64,000 bases of DNA from Trichomonas vaginalis G3 (GCF_026262505.1 NC_067203.1:24161411-24225410); one strand, 5' to 3'; shown: positions 30,594 through 40,131, counted from the first letter of the stretch. The notes: a model not told the origin generated them from the sequence alone. Made by a program: numbers and translations.

Positions 30594-30700
30594 TACTGTC
30601 TTTACATACAAAATAAAAAAATAAATAAAAATAAAATTAGCGTTATTTTTTCTGAGATAAACACTATTTCTTCACAACATTAAATTTTATCCTGTATGAA
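30594..30700. promoter_or_regulatory. Shared upstream tract of divergent element genes
   Basis: This T/A tract with an AGCGTTATTTTTTCTGAG core lies between the KilA-N gene (minus) and the 97-residue gene (plus). Closely similar tracts precede the genes at 32672, 29645 and 20416, so it looks like an element-specific promoter type. No transcription data support it. Confidence 0.45.
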
Positions 30701-30994
30701 ATGACTTTAAAAAGATTATTGACTGACTTCGAATACTATCTCATTGACGCACTGACAGACCCTCAAAACTGTGTTGAAAGTTCTTTAAGCTTTAAGATTG
30801 AAGGTACGACGCATTTTTGTCTTCACTTACGTATTGAAAAATATGACCGTTATCATAACGAAGTGAATCAAACACTAATAAAATTTGTAGATAAAAAATT
30901 GGTTAACAATGAATATTTTAAACGTGAAGACCCAAACACTGCTGGAGATGATGAAGAATACAGACAAGCTATTGAAAAAATAACGCAAGATTAG
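30701..30994 (+). CDS. Small element protein, 97 aa
   Basis: It starts MTLKRLLTDFEYYLIDALTD and has an acidic C-terminus (EDPNTAGDDEEYRQAIEK). Coding-like sequence continues for about 80 bp after the stop, so the gene may be broken. No family recognised. Confidence 0.45.
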   Translation: MTLKRLLTDFEYYLIDALTDPQNCVESSLSFKIEGTTHFCLHLRIEKYDRYHNEVNQTLIKFVDKKLVNNEYFKREDPNTAGDDEEYRQAIEKITQD

Positions 30995-31115
30995 ATGCAA
31001 TAGAAAAGAATTTTAATGAATGTCTTACAAACACGTATGAATATCTTATGCGGTGGGAAGCTAGATGGAAATAAATTTACGTCAAATATGCAATTTATAA
31101 AATCTTATGTCGACA

Positions 31116-31195
31116 GGCTACGTAGCACAGTGGTCTAAGGTGGTGTTATGGAGGGGTCAAGGTCTGTGGTTCGAACCGCGACAGCGCCGTATTTT
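31116..31195 (+). other. tRNA-like sequence inside the Maverick
   Basis: TAGCACAGTGG at 31123-31133 is a good A box. GGTTCGAACC at 31168-31177 is a near-perfect B box, and a T run follows at 31192-31195. The acceptor and T stems do not pair well, so a functional tRNA is unlikely. A tRNA relic or a pol III promoter-bearing insertion is more plausible. The ORF over this region is not supported. Confidence 0.35.
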
Positions 31196-31425
31196 CTTAT
31201 TTTCTTTGTTTGTCTTGTTTGTCGTGAATAAAAAGTGTCATAAAAGTGCTCTATTTTCCACGGGAATAAATAAAAAATTTACTTTATTTCTTTGTTCCCG
31301 TGGAAGAAGGGTTTTGCTGTTTTTTCTGTTTTTTCTCAGCCGAAATCAGTGATTTTTTCATTTTTGGAATCCTTAGCGAATGAGGAATCTTTTCTCTCGT
31401 GGAAGCTTTGACCAAAAATATAATT

Positions 31426-31472
31426 TAGGTGAAGAGGTGAGATCTCACCTGTTTTTTCACCTCTTTTTTCAC
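31426..31472 (-). repeat. Palindromic module, copy 2
   Basis: The palindrome GGTGAGATCTCACC is at 31436-31449, with ACCAAAAATATAATTTAGG before it and TGTTTTTTCACC after. It is of the same subtype as copies 3 and 4. Confidence 0.8.
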
Positions 31473-31483
31473 CCTCATGACTT

Positions 31484-31653
31484 TGTCATAACTTCTTCGT
31501 AAATGCTTTGTCATAACTTCTTCGTAAATGCCTTGTCATAACTTCTTCGTAAATGCCTTGTCAAGATTTCACCCTCATGACTTGTCATAACTTCTTCGTA
31601 AATGCCTTGTCAAGATTTCACCCTCATGACTTGTCATAACTTCTTCGTAAATG
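31484..31653. repeat. Short tandem array
   Basis: Six near copies of TTGTCATAACTTCTTCGTAA are in direct orientation. Some are separated by AGATTTCACCCTCATGAC, giving mixed periods of about 31 and 58 bp. It lies between modules 2 and 3. It lacks CRISPR-like unique spacers. Confidence 0.8.
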
Positions 31654-31678
31654 AGTGTAAATGACCAAAAATATAATT

Positions 31679-31736
31679 GAGGTGAAGAGGTGAGATCTCA
31701 CCTGTTTTTTCACCTAATTTTTCACCTCTTTTTTCA
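31679..31736 (-). repeat. Palindromic module, copy 3
   Basis: The palindrome is at 31689-31702 and the trailing TTTTTTCACC units run to the stop region of the 312-residue gene. It is inverted relative to copy 4, which lies at the gene's other end. Confidence 0.8.
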
Positions 31737-32672
31737 CAAGCGTTTTACATGAATTGTACGATGTATATTTGAAATTCTAAACAATTTCGTAGCTTCTATT
31801 TCTTCTGTCAGTATGTCAAAAGTTTTAACGATACCGAAAGTTTCTTTATACTTCTTCTTGACGTCAGACAGAAGGAAATCTTCTGCTGTTGGATAGTTTT
31901 TGTTCAGAAATGCTAACATGTCCATTTTATCTTCTGCTGGCTTTTCTGCTTCTTTCTTTAAGTCTGCATAGTCGTTTCTCATTCTTTCTATCTCTTTGAC
32001 GGAGTAGTTATATTTTCTTATTCCTGCTTTACATTTTGAACATTGCGGGTTCATTTTTGCGTTATACATTGAAATAAAACCAGCTAAAACAACTAAAGCG
32101 TCAATTGCTCTCTTCATCTCAAACATAGCGGGTCTTATTTGTTCGTTCCATACTTTGCCTCTTCTATCTTTATCTCTTATTTCCCAAACACATTTTGCAA
32201 CTAATGAAACAAAATTATCGTAAGTCTTAAACTCCTCAGATTTATATATGTCAGAAATGTTTTTATAAACCATGTCGCAATCTTTGTCCATAACCTTATG
32301 GTTGCAATGAAAACCAAGGAATTCATAATTTACTTTACGTATGAACTTCTTTATTTCTACTGAATCAGTAACTTTAACTTCAATTTCGTCGAATTCAGGA
32401 ATAGTTAGTTTTTGCTGTTGGATTTCAGGCAATTTGGGTAAATGGTCAATAATGTCCTGCATTTCATAAAGATATTCTTCATTTTCTTCATCCTGTGCGG
32501 TACAGTCTAAATTACTTGTTAAAAGTTCTTGCTTTATTCTTTGTATTTCTGTTTCGAAAGTAAATGAAGAAGGAATGAAGTTTTTCATCTCTACTAACAT
32601 AGATGTTGGATTCATGACTAACGAGTTTGGTGCTGTTGTTTGAATTGTTGTTGTGCCGATTGTTGAAATCAT
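31734..32672 (-). CDS. Unknown element protein, 312 aa, flanked by inverted modules
   Basis: The ATG at 32672 (MISTIGTTTIQTTAPNSL) is chosen. The longer frame up to 32744 would translate the T/A-rich promoter tract. The product is mostly helical and charged, with a Cys/His-containing middle (FLGFHCNHKVMDKDCDM) and a hydrophobic patch followed by CSKCKAG. Coiled-coil stretches follow (EIERMRNDYADLKKEAEKP). I recognise no family. The gene sits between copies of the palindromic module in inverted orientation, so it may have arrived as a cassette. Confidence 0.6.
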   Translation of the reverse strand: MISTIGTTTIQTTAPNSLVMNPTSMLVEMKNFIPSSFTFETEIQRIKQELLTSNLDCTAQDEENEEYLYEMQDIIDHLPKLPEIQQQKLTIPEFDEIEVKVTDSVEIKKFIRKVNYEFLGFHCNHKVMDKDCDMVYKNISDIYKSEEFKTYDNFVSLVAKCVWEIRDKDRRGKVWNEQIRPAMFEMKRAIDALVVLAGFISMYNAKMNPQCSKCKAGIRKYNYSVKEIERMRNDYADLKKEAEKPAEDKMDMLAFLNKNYPTAEDFLLSDVKKKYKETFGIVKTFDILTEEIEATKLFRISNIHRTIHVKRL

Positions 32673-32754
32673 ATCTTTTATACAAAATAAAAAAATAAAT
32701 AAAAATAAAACTAACTTTATTTTTTCTGTCTTAAGGAAATTCATGAAAATTCAC

Positions 32755-32821
32755 GGGGTGAAAAAACAGGTGAAAAAACAGGTGAGATCTCACCTCTTCA
32801 CCTAAAATATATTTTTGGTCT
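32755..32821 (+). repeat. Palindromic module, copy 4
   Basis: The palindrome is at 32781-32794, preceded by GGTGAAAAAACA units and followed by TCTTCACCTAAAATATATTT. It is the inverted counterpart of copies 2 and 3. Confidence 0.8.
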
Positions 32822-32909
32822 TTTGTGAAAACACACAAAATTCATGAGTTTTTGACGAAGTGCAAAAGTTCACTTCGTGTCATAATGCAAAAAAATAATG
32901 CTGAAATCA

Positions 32910-32980
32910 TGAAAATTCAAGTGGGTGAAAAAAGAGGTGAAAAAAGAGGTGAGATCTCACCACTTCACCTAAATTTATTT
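32910..32980 (+). repeat. Palindromic module, copy 5
   Basis: The palindrome is at 32948-32961, preceded by AATTCAAGTGGGTGAAAAAA and followed by ACTTCACCTAAATTTATTTT. This is the TIR subtype (copies 1 and 6), yet it lies in the middle of the element. Confidence 0.8.
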
Positions 32981-33008
32981 TTGTCTGATTTACATCTAAT
33001 GAAAAAGT

Positions 33009-34094
33009 TTAGAAGAATTTTCTTATTCTTTCTGACATATTTTTGTCTTTCCAGTACTCCCGCTCTAATGGTCCCAGATGTGTTGGCTTCGACTCTCTCA
33101 AGTTCTTAGATGGTATAACATCTTCAACACCTCCTTCATATCTTACTTTATAAGTGTCATCGTTTATGTTATAGTCAAGTATTTCAATAACCACTCCTCG
33201 CTTTGCTTCGTCAATGGTTTCAGCAAGTTTGCCATTACTACTTTCAACTAATTTATGACGAGGATAAAACGCAATGGAGTCGTCAGCAGCTTTTATAAGA
33301 TATCCATTACCTTGCGTAGAGTCTACGATATAATAATTTCGACTTAACCTTAAACGTTTCTTTGTCAACGGTTTGTCGTCAAGAACTACACGAACTTTTG
33401 TTCCAGGAATGAGGGTAAATTGTGTTGAATTTCTGATATTTTGTGTTTGGCTTCGTTTCTTTTGTATATACTTTTCTTCTTGTTGTTGTGTCATTGAATT
33501 TGGTGTATGGCCTGTTGTAGAATGTGTTGAGGAATTATATACTTCGAGAAAATGTTTCATTGTTTCTTCGGTAAAGTCTCGCTCTTGGTTTAAATCTCTG
33601 AGAGTCCTTATGAAGCGGTTTATGATGCCGAGTATGTTATGGTTATGGTCTTCAGTAGTGTAGTGAGTTATGTTATGCTTAATGAGAAAATCTGTGATTT
33701 CATTGCTGAGGTATGCACTGTCTTGGTCTGATGTTAAAGTACTTGGGCTATGTTCTGCTACAAACTTTTGTAAAACTCTTAACACTTCACGAGTTCCTTT
33801 ATTTTTCATTGGATATGCATATGCTTTACGAGTGTTAACATTAATGAAGATGAGGAATGGTTTATGTCCTCCTTTTCTGCTTTGAATGAGAGTGTCAAAT
33901 TGGTATGCGTCAGGAGCGTTGGAGTAAATTGGTAAAAAGTAGTCGTAAGGGTTTATTTTTGTTTGATGTACAACATTTTTGTCAAAGAACCTTTTCACTT
34001 CAGCTCTGTTAGTAAATCCCCAACTCTTTGCAGCTTCATTGAACTTCTTAAATGACCTCCATGGATGTTGTTCGAATACTTCTTTCAAGCTCAT
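33009..34094 (-). CDS. Retroviral-type (rve) integrase of the Maverick
   Basis: A 361-residue c-integrase. A helical N-terminal region is followed by the RNase-H-fold core (YQFDTLIQSRKGGHKPFLIFI, then TLTSDQDSAYLSNEI and GIINRFIRTLRD). A chromo/SH3-like C-terminal domain ends it (GVVIEILDYNINDDTYKVRYEGG). In Polintons this enzyme joins the element ends to target DNA, recognising the TIRs. The ORF is unbroken and lies near the middle of the element. Confidence 0.9.
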   Translation of the reverse strand: MSLKEVFEQHPWRSFKKFNEAAKSWGFTNRAEVKRFFDKNVVHQTKINPYDYFLPIYSNAPDAYQFDTLIQSRKGGHKPFLIFINVNTRKAYAYPMKNKGTREVLRVLQKFVAEHSPSTLTSDQDSAYLSNEITDFLIKHNITHYTTEDHNHNILGIINRFIRTLRDLNQERDFTEETMKHFLEVYNSSTHSTTGHTPNSMTQQQEEKYIQKKRSQTQNIRNSTQFTLIPGTKVRVVLDDKPLTKKRLRLSRNYYIVDSTQGNGYLIKAADDSIAFYPRHKLVESSNGKLAETIDEAKRGVVIEILDYNINDDTYKVRYEGGVEDVIPSKNLRESKPTHLGPLEREYWKDKNMSERIRKFF

Positions 34095-34113
34095 TTATGT
34101 AAAGTTAAAGATT

Positions 34114-36015
34114 TTAACCAACTCGTATCCAAGCGTGCATTGTTATATAAGGAGGCATATAATCTTTTCCATTACCTGCTGGGTCTGTAATACCAGCTAC
34201 AACATGTGTATGATTTCCTGCAGTTCCACAGAAAATACCTGTGCTAACATCTTTGGGGTCAGTTGTGATATCATATCTGTTCATTCCCTGTCTATCCGAA
34301 CCCGCTGCAAGATTTGTATAACCTCTTTTTGTTATTGAATGTGAATGGTTTCCTTCCACAGATGTTCTTCCACTGAACCTATGCATATGTGAAGGAAGGT
34401 TTTCAATACCTATTTTCTTTGAACCTCCCATCTTCATTGACTGCGTATTAGTGTAGAATGGAAAACTGTCAACTATTTCATACCATCTACCACCAAATAA
34501 AGTGTTTGGATTTATTGGATTCATAGACGTATAAACAGCTCCTATAGGATATATTAAATCATATATGCTCATAACTCTATAAACATATTCTAAAGAACTT
34601 ATGTCATTAAATACCATTTGGAATGTATCTCCCGGATGAAATGTTGCATTTGTTCCACTTTTATAATGTAATGTTAGTTCAATAGAATTATCCAAGAAAA
34701 ATTCAAAAGTATCTGGTTGAAGACCTCTAACAAATTCAAATGGAGTTGCTGGTTCACCATTTATAATTTCTGTTGTAAATGTCATTGTATCTGGTTTCGA
34801 AAATTTCTTTGTTAGTTCTGCATCCACATAAGTTTTGTCAGCTTTCTTATCTAACATTGCTGGTAGTTCATGTGCTTCAAAGTTTCTGACATGACCTTCA
34901 ATGTTCATACATTTACTATTTAAGGAGTTTAGTGTATCTTTTACGCTTGTACTTGGATTCTCTAAAGGTGCACTTGAACCAAGGGTATAGTTCAATATTA
35001 TGTCGTCTGCTCTAACAGTAGTGAAGGATTTATGTGTATGGTTCTTGTCGGCTTTACTGTCTAAAGAAGTTTGAAGTTCATTTATATCGGAGATGTTGTG
35101 TTTATGAGATTTCAAAACTTTGTTCGTTGCTTCAAGTTCAACTTTGTCAGCTTTACTTTTAATAGCATCTTCAAACGTTATTTTTGCCTTAACTCTCAAA
35201 GTAAATCTTGGTTCAACTAATACACCGTTAACATTGAAAGTAGAGGCATAAATTTCACCGGTATAACCAAATGCTTCTGGTGCTTTAGCTACATCATACT
35301 GTACAGTACAGCTTATGTCATAACCTTTAGCACGAATGTATTTATATCTTCTTTCATTAACATTTTTTGTCTTCGCTTCATCACTTCGTGTTAAATATCC
35401 ATGGTAGTCCGTTATAATCTGTTCGTCTGAAGTTATATAATGAACATGGTTCTTGTCCGCTTTACTATTTAATGTAGCTTGAAGTTCATTTATATCGGAG
35501 ATGTTGTGTTTATGAGATTTCAAAACTTTGTTCATTGCGTCAAGTTCATTTTTATCTGCTTTACTATTTAATGTAGCTTGAAGTTCATTTATATCGGAGA
35601 TATTGTGTTTATGTTCTTTATCTGCTTTTTCGGCTAATTTCTCTTCTATCTCATTTATTTCAAGTTCATGCCTACCACCACCTCCCGAAGAAGTATTTTT
35701 CTTCAGCTCTTGAAGAACGTCCACTTCGCCATCTTTGGTGTCAATAATGAGACTTTGAGTTAAAACCTTTCCTGTCTTAATGGATGTTTGTAAAACTTCT
35801 TCTTCACCGTGTTCGGGGTCATGGTCGTCATCATATCTTGTGAAATCAGAGATGTTGTCATACATTAAGCATATCTGTCTCAAAAGTTCTGCTATTTGAA
35901 ACTGGAACGAAAGATATACAGAACTTTCATCATCTCCTAAAGTCAAGTCTGCTTTCTTAAGTATTTCTTGAATGTATGCAATGAGAACAGAGTACCTTGG
36001 AAAATATTCGAACAA
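34114..36015 (-). CDS. Fibre-like protein with phage tail-collar-type C-terminus
   Basis: About 630 residues; the start is uncertain (the frame's first codon is TTG). The middle has at least four spaced units like HKHNISDINELQATLNSKAD, alternating with beta-rich segments, as in trimeric tail fibres. The last 145 residues resemble the phage tail-collar/gp10-type C-terminal domain: YPIGAVYTSMNPINPNTLFGGRW, then GGSKKIGIENLPSHMHRFSG and GNHTH. His-rich motifs of this kind bind metal in trimeric fibre tips. It follows the collagen-like gene on the same strand. A receptor-binding fibre is the simplest reading, by analogy. Confidence 0.75.
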   Translation of the reverse strand: MFEYFPRYSVLIAYIQEILKKADLTLGDDESSVYLSFQFQIAELLRQICLMYDNISDFTRYDDDHDPEHGEEEVLQTSIKTGKVLTQSLIIDTKDGEVDVLQELKKNTSSGGGGRHELEINEIEEKLAEKADKEHKHNISDINELQATLNSKADKNELDAMNKVLKSHKHNISDINELQATLNSKADKNHVHYITSDEQIITDYHGYLTRSDEAKTKNVNERRYKYIRAKGYDISCTVQYDVAKAPEAFGYTGEIYASTFNVNGVLVEPRFTLRVKAKITFEDAIKSKADKVELEATNKVLKSHKHNISDINELQTSLDSKADKNHTHKSFTTVRADDIILNYTLGSSAPLENPSTSVKDTLNSLNSKCMNIEGHVRNFEAHELPAMLDKKADKTYVDAELTKKFSKPDTMTFTTEIINGEPATPFEFVRGLQPDTFEFFLDNSIELTLHYKSGTNATFHPGDTFQMVFNDISSLEYVYRVMSIYDLIYPIGAVYTSMNPINPNTLFGGRWYEIVDSFPFYTNTQSMKMGGSKKIGIENLPSHMHRFSGRTSVEGNHSHSITKRGYTNLAAGSDRQGMNRYDITTDPKDVSTGIFCGTAGNHTHVVAGITDPAGNGKDYMPPYITMHAWIRVG

Positions 36016-37199
36016 TATTTCATTAGCTGTTGGTTTTGGTTGTTCTTTGGAGTTTCTGTTGTTTCAGTTCCTTCTGTAGGTTCTGTTGGAGTTTCTGCAT
36101 CTCTTGACTTCAATGCTCTTGCTCTCAAAGACCTAAATGTTAGAGCACCAGGTTTTACAAAGGACTTTATAAATGCTTTAATAGTTCCTGGTAAGTTATT
36201 GTTAGCATTAAGTAAGTTCCTTATGCTTCCATCATGTACGTCCATAGCACTATGTAAAAAATCTATACTTTTCTTGTAGTCAGCAATAGACTGACTGTGA
36301 TTTTTTAAAGATTTGTCAATACCTTTAAGCCAATCTTCATGCATGTCTGATACTGAGCCAAGAATATCATTTGCTTCCTTTAGTGTACTTTGTGCTTCTC
36401 GTAAAGTATCCAATCCCGTACGTGCATTGTTTGCTATACGTCTTACAGTATCTATTTGACTCCTTGTTTCTTGCATCCAACCAGATAAAGTTTTAATAGT
36501 ATCCGAACCATTTGAAATGAAGTTCAAAGCATTTTTAACGTCATCTAAAACTTGTTCACCAAGTACTGCCCATATCTTTCCGATTTGGTACTGAAGAACT
36601 CCATATGAAGCAGCTGTTAAACCAGTATTTATAAGGTCCCATATCCATGATTTAGCAGTTTTTCCATCCTTTCCATCCTTTCCATCCAAACCGTTTTCGC
36701 CTTGAGGTCCTTGTATTCCTTGTATTCCTTGTATTCCTTGTATTCCTTGTGGTCCTTGAGGTCCGGTGTCACCCTTCTCTCCTTTCAGTTCATCTTTATG
36801 TTCGTTATAATATTCTAATGTCATAAGGTGTACATCATTACTGCTACCAGCAACGCCGAGAATTTGTTTCTCATTCATGACTAAATTCTTTAGGCATTTA
36901 ATGTTGTCGTCAAATCGAAAGCTCTTTAACAATTCAATGAGAACATTCAGTACTTTCACTAATGAGGCATCTACTGTAGAATTTATATATTGCACCGTTC
37001 CATCATTTATGATAGGAACCTTGCTTGTTGTAATGAATGGGTCATAAGTGTTAAAAGTATCGAAATCAATGACTTTTTTAGTTTTTCCATCGTCAATGAC
37101 TAAATCATTGCCTTCAATGGTTAAAGTTGAGTTTTCGTTTACTAGTTCATGTGCTCTTCTTGCTTCATTTGTTTCATACGCATATGCAGCAATAGTCAT
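35943..37199 (-). CDS. Fibre-like protein with collagen-like repeats
   Basis: 418 residues starting MTIAAYAYETNEARRAHELV. At about 140-180 there is a collagen-like Gly-X-Y run built from GPQGPQGIQG units, then GENGLDGKDGKDGK. A long helical region follows (AQSTLKEANDILGS, SIADYKKSIDFLHSA). Collagen-like triple helices are common shafts of viral and phage fibres. Its frame overlaps the next fibre ORF by about 70 bp; whether they are one or two genes is left open. Confidence 0.7.
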   Translation of the reverse strand: MTIAAYAYETNEARRAHELVNENSTLTIEGNDLVIDDGKTKKVIDFDTFNTYDPFITTSKVPIINDGTVQYINSTVDASLVKVLNVLIELLKSFRFDDNIKCLKNLVMNEKQILGVAGSSNDVHLMTLEYYNEHKDELKGEKGDTGPQGPQGIQGIQGIQGIQGPQGENGLDGKDGKDGKTAKSWIWDLINTGLTAASYGVLQYQIGKIWAVLGEQVLDDVKNALNFISNGSDTIKTLSGWMQETRSQIDTVRRIANNARTGLDTLREAQSTLKEANDILGSVSDMHEDWLKGIDKSLKNHSQSIADYKKSIDFLHSAMDVHDGSIRNLLNANNNLPGTIKAFIKSFVKPGALTFRSLRARALKSRDAETPTEPTEGTETTETPKNNQNQQLMKYCSNIFQGTLFSLHTFKKYLRKQT

Positions 37200-38334
37200 A
37201 TTTTAATGAGAATAAAATTGTTGTTCTATTTGCAAAGTACAGACCCAAACGAATACGGACAGTAAAGCTTCAAACAAACTTAGGTCTTCAGAATGAGGCG
37301 CTTGCTTTCAGAGTTGTTGACTTCAATACTATCGCAACTTTTGTCATAACAAGATGAAACAGATTTCATAGAGATTGAAATAGATGACAAAAGAAGTTTT
37401 ATAACATTTCCTAACAGAGCCGAGTACAGAATAGATAAATTGCTGGAGTCATAGGTACTCTCATAAATGAAGAAACTATTGGCAACATAGATGTCAATCT
37501 CTTCTGAGGGAACATTGAAGTTCAGTTATGCGAAAGGAGTTTAAGAATACGAATGAGTCATAGAGTTCAATTGCTTCTGGGAGCATACCATATGCAACTA
37601 CCTTTGAAAAGTGTTGACAAAACGATTGAGATGAAATCTGTTCCATACGTATGTTATGGCAACTGTTTGTACATTGAGTCAAAAATAGCTAATGTCACAG
37701 GCATTTCAGGAGTTAATAGTAAAGGTTCAGTAGAATATAAATCCTTCTGTTATGCAGTCAATTCAATGTTCATTCCAAACGTTCCTGTCATAGCAACTCA
37801 TTTAGGTAAATGGGTTCGCATTAGTCTCATAATTTGAAAGACATGCAATTCAGACTTGTTGACTTTCAAGGAGAGCCTGTAGAACTGAAGGCACCAGTGC
37901 GAATGACTGTTGAAGTTGACTTTTTAGAAAATATTAAATGCAACAGCTTACAAGAGAACTCAGAGCTAAAAATATAAAGTATGAATGTTATGTATTAGGT
38001 CATGAACTTTGGTTGTTGCTGTTTGATGAAACAAATGAGTTAGTTATGTCAGTCAAGAGAACAGAAAAAGGCGTCAAGGCGCCGAGCGCAAAGCGCTATA
38101 TTGTGTTAGTGAAAACTGCACCAAGTCAATAAATTAGGTTTGCATTATGAAGATGAGTTCGATACTGTTGAAGAAGTTTTGGATAATATTACAAATTGCT
38201 TTAATTTACTAAAACATATTTCAAGCAAAGTTTATATTCTGTTGAAAGTTTTGTATACTCGTTCGAATATTTATACTAACTCAACTCCTGTAGTTCCTGG
38301 TGTTTCAATGATGCGGATGTTACCATTTTCATGA
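37200..38334 (+). pseudogene. Broken structural-gene block
   Basis: Coding-like plus-strand fragments (e.g. VPYVCYGNCLYIESKIANVTG; MQFRLVDFQGEPVELKAP; YVLGHELWLLLFDETNEL) resemble, in order, the penton-like gene and the small genes after it at 40132-41237. The block looks like a decayed second copy of that gene set, with several breaks. Confidence 0.45.
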
Positions 38335-38804
38335 ATGGTGGAGTTTGACCACAGCATTCGATTTCAGGGTCGAGATAGTCAATGACACATTGTTCCCTGT
38401 TATTCGTGATATAACATTTTCAAGGTCCTCTTTGTTAGAATTATTTGGTTCTTGCTTATAAGATTTACCAAAAGCTTCTTATCGTCTTTGAGTAAAATTG
38501 TATAACTGAAGAAGGTAATGGTCTACGTTATCTGAAGGATTTGTTTGAACATTTGTGTAAGGTTGTCGTTGGCTTCTCTTGAAAGAATTTGGTCCAGTGG
38601 TGGATACTCTAACTTAACATCTGATGTAGCGTTAGCGTTTGAAGCTGTGTTTAAATTCACGGATTTCAGCTCTGGTTCTGGTTCTTTCAAACACTCTGAA
38701 CTATAGTTCTTTATGACAATATTGTTTGTCGTTCGTGAGTCAACATTTGATGTTGGTTCAATTGGAACATTAACGGCACCAGCTAAGATGGATTTGCTTC
38801 TCAT
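38335..38804 (-). pseudogene. Broken or partial element gene
   Basis: A 93-residue minus-strand frame (MRSKSILAGAVNVPIEPTSNVD) is followed by further coding-like sequence in the same direction. The family is not recognisable. A capsid-maturation cysteine protease, expected in Polintons, was looked for here and elsewhere and not found. Confidence 0.4.
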
Positions 38805-38829
38805 TTCATATAGAATAAAAACCTTTTAT

Positions 38830-39231
38830 ATGTATGAAATGAACAATATACTCGACAAGGGTTTGAATGTAAAGCTAACGAATGAAAATATTGTTGAATT
38901 CACTGAGACAGGAGCTGTGTATAAAGATGTAGAACTACTGAACAAAAGAGCTAAGGGAAGAAGCAGGAATATGAACAAAGGGTGGAAGCCTATAAAAATT
39001 TATGTCAATGATGGCTCAGGAGGTTCAAACATAAAGTATGCAGAAAGTTATAGAGTTTATGCTCTCAAAGGTGAAAAGCCTTCATTTAAGAACAGCTATT
39101 CTAACGCATATCCTCAAAAGCTAACGGATGGAGAAGTGGATGATATGAATGACAGCAAAAATATTAACAGAAATGGCGACAGAGATGCATGGAATTTGTT
39201 TACCATCAGTCAATTGAAGGTTAAGCTTTAA
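38830..39231 (+). CDS. Small element protein, 133 aa
   Basis: The ATG at 38830 (MYEMNNILDKGLNVKL) is preferred, because the longer frame overlaps the divergent gene. The product is basic in the middle (LLNKRAKGRSRNMNKGWKPIKIYVNDGSGG) and polar elsewhere. It is convergent with, and just touches, the ATPase gene. No family recognised. Confidence 0.5.
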   Translation: MYEMNNILDKGLNVKLTNENIVEFTETGAVYKDVELLNKRAKGRSRNMNKGWKPIKIYVNDGSGGSNIKYAESYRVYALKGEKPSFKNSYSNAYPQKLTDGEVDDMNDSKNINRNGDRDAWNLFTISQLKVKL

Positions 39232-40115
39232 AATAATGTTGGTCGTTCCCATGGAATATTTTTGACTTTAATGGTATTAGTCATGATATGAATCTCAAGG
39301 TATGAACGAGGAGAGATGAGAGACTTATATGCTTCCCAAATTTCTTCAAAAGGTAATGTTATACCTGACTGTTTCCAAATGAGTTCAATATCATAACGTG
39401 AGAAACCTTGAAAGATAACGAAGTCAGTTATGAGACGTTTTATGTTTAAAGCAAGGAAACACCATGTTTGCATAAGTATTGCTACAGTTAAGTGGTAATG
39501 TCTGACTTTAGTTATGATGTTAGCTAATGGTGAGTCTGGTTTTGACACTAAACCTTTTCCGGCGAAGTCGTCGCAAACGAGCAGAGTGTTTGAAGGATAC
39601 TTTTTGAAGGGGTATTTTGAAAGTTTTGATAGAATGTAGTTTGTCAGTCGTTTCATATCGTAAACTCCTGAGTACTGACGTAAGTGGTGTTTGTCAATAA
39701 TTCTTTCCATCTCCTCAGAAGTCTTTTGCATTCCTGACTGTATGAACTCTACGATGGCATAATATTTCCTCTTACGTCGAATGTAACGTTGAAGAAATTC
39801 AATGAGTTCGCTATCTGGAACTTTAACGACAGAGGCTTGAACTTTTGACATAAATGTTTTCGCTGTTGAATCCATAGAGTCTGAAGTTGCTGATATAATG
39901 ATTTGGTCATAGTAAGAGTCGTTTCCTAAACGTTCTGTTATGAGTATATGACGAATGAGGTTAAATGTCTTACCTGAACCCATCTTTCCACAATAGAAAT
40001 AAACACCATTTGAACAGAATTCATAATCTTTGCTGAAAGGAAGAATGAGAGAACTGTTGAGCTTTTCACTGCTTTCATTCATGTCTTCATCTACGTCATG
40101 TATTAAATGCTTCAT
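39228..40115 (-). CDS. FtsK/HerA-type genome-packaging ATPase
   Basis: 295 residues with Walker A GKMGSGKT at about 43-50, a Walker B strand TLLVCDDFAG, and a downstream ITKVRHYHLTVAILMQTWCFL sensor-type strand. This is the ATPase family that packages DNA in Polintons and related viruses. The ORF is unbroken. It is divergent from the penton-like gene, with only 16 bases between the two ATG codons. Confidence 0.9.
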   Translation of the reverse strand: MKHLIHDVDEDMNESSEKLNSSLILPFSKDYEFCSNGVYFYCGKMGSGKTFNLIRHILITERLGNDSYYDQIIISATSDSMDSTAKTFMSKVQASVVKVPDSELIEFLQRYIRRKRKYYAIVEFIQSGMQKTSEEMERIIDKHHLRQYSGVYDMKRLTNYILSKLSKYPFKKYPSNTLLVCDDFAGKGLVSKPDSPLANIITKVRHYHLTVAILMQTWCFLALNIKRLITDFVIFQGFSRYDIELIWKQSGITLPFEEIWEAYKSLISPRSYLEIHIMTNTIKVKNIPWERPTLF

Positions 40116-40131
40116 TTTATCTCCATTAAAA

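Noticed and set aside
31107-31352. An 81-residue ORF over the tRNA-like region
   Set aside because: Its start lies inside the tRNA-like sequence and the product is random-looking (long Phe/Leu runs from T-rich DNA).
31484-31653. CRISPR-like direct repeat array
   Set aside because: The repeats are adjacent or separated by another repeated sequence, not by unique spacers, and the genome is eukaryotic.
32673-32744. Hydrophobic N-terminal extension (KLVLFLFIFLFCIKD) of the 312-residue protein as a signal peptide
   Set aside because: It is a translation of a T/A-rich tract found upstream of other element genes, so it is promoter DNA and the ATG at 32672 is preferred.
38335-38804. The Polinton cysteine protease
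   Set aside because: No His-...-Cys protease pattern is visible in this minus-strand region or elsewhere in the element.
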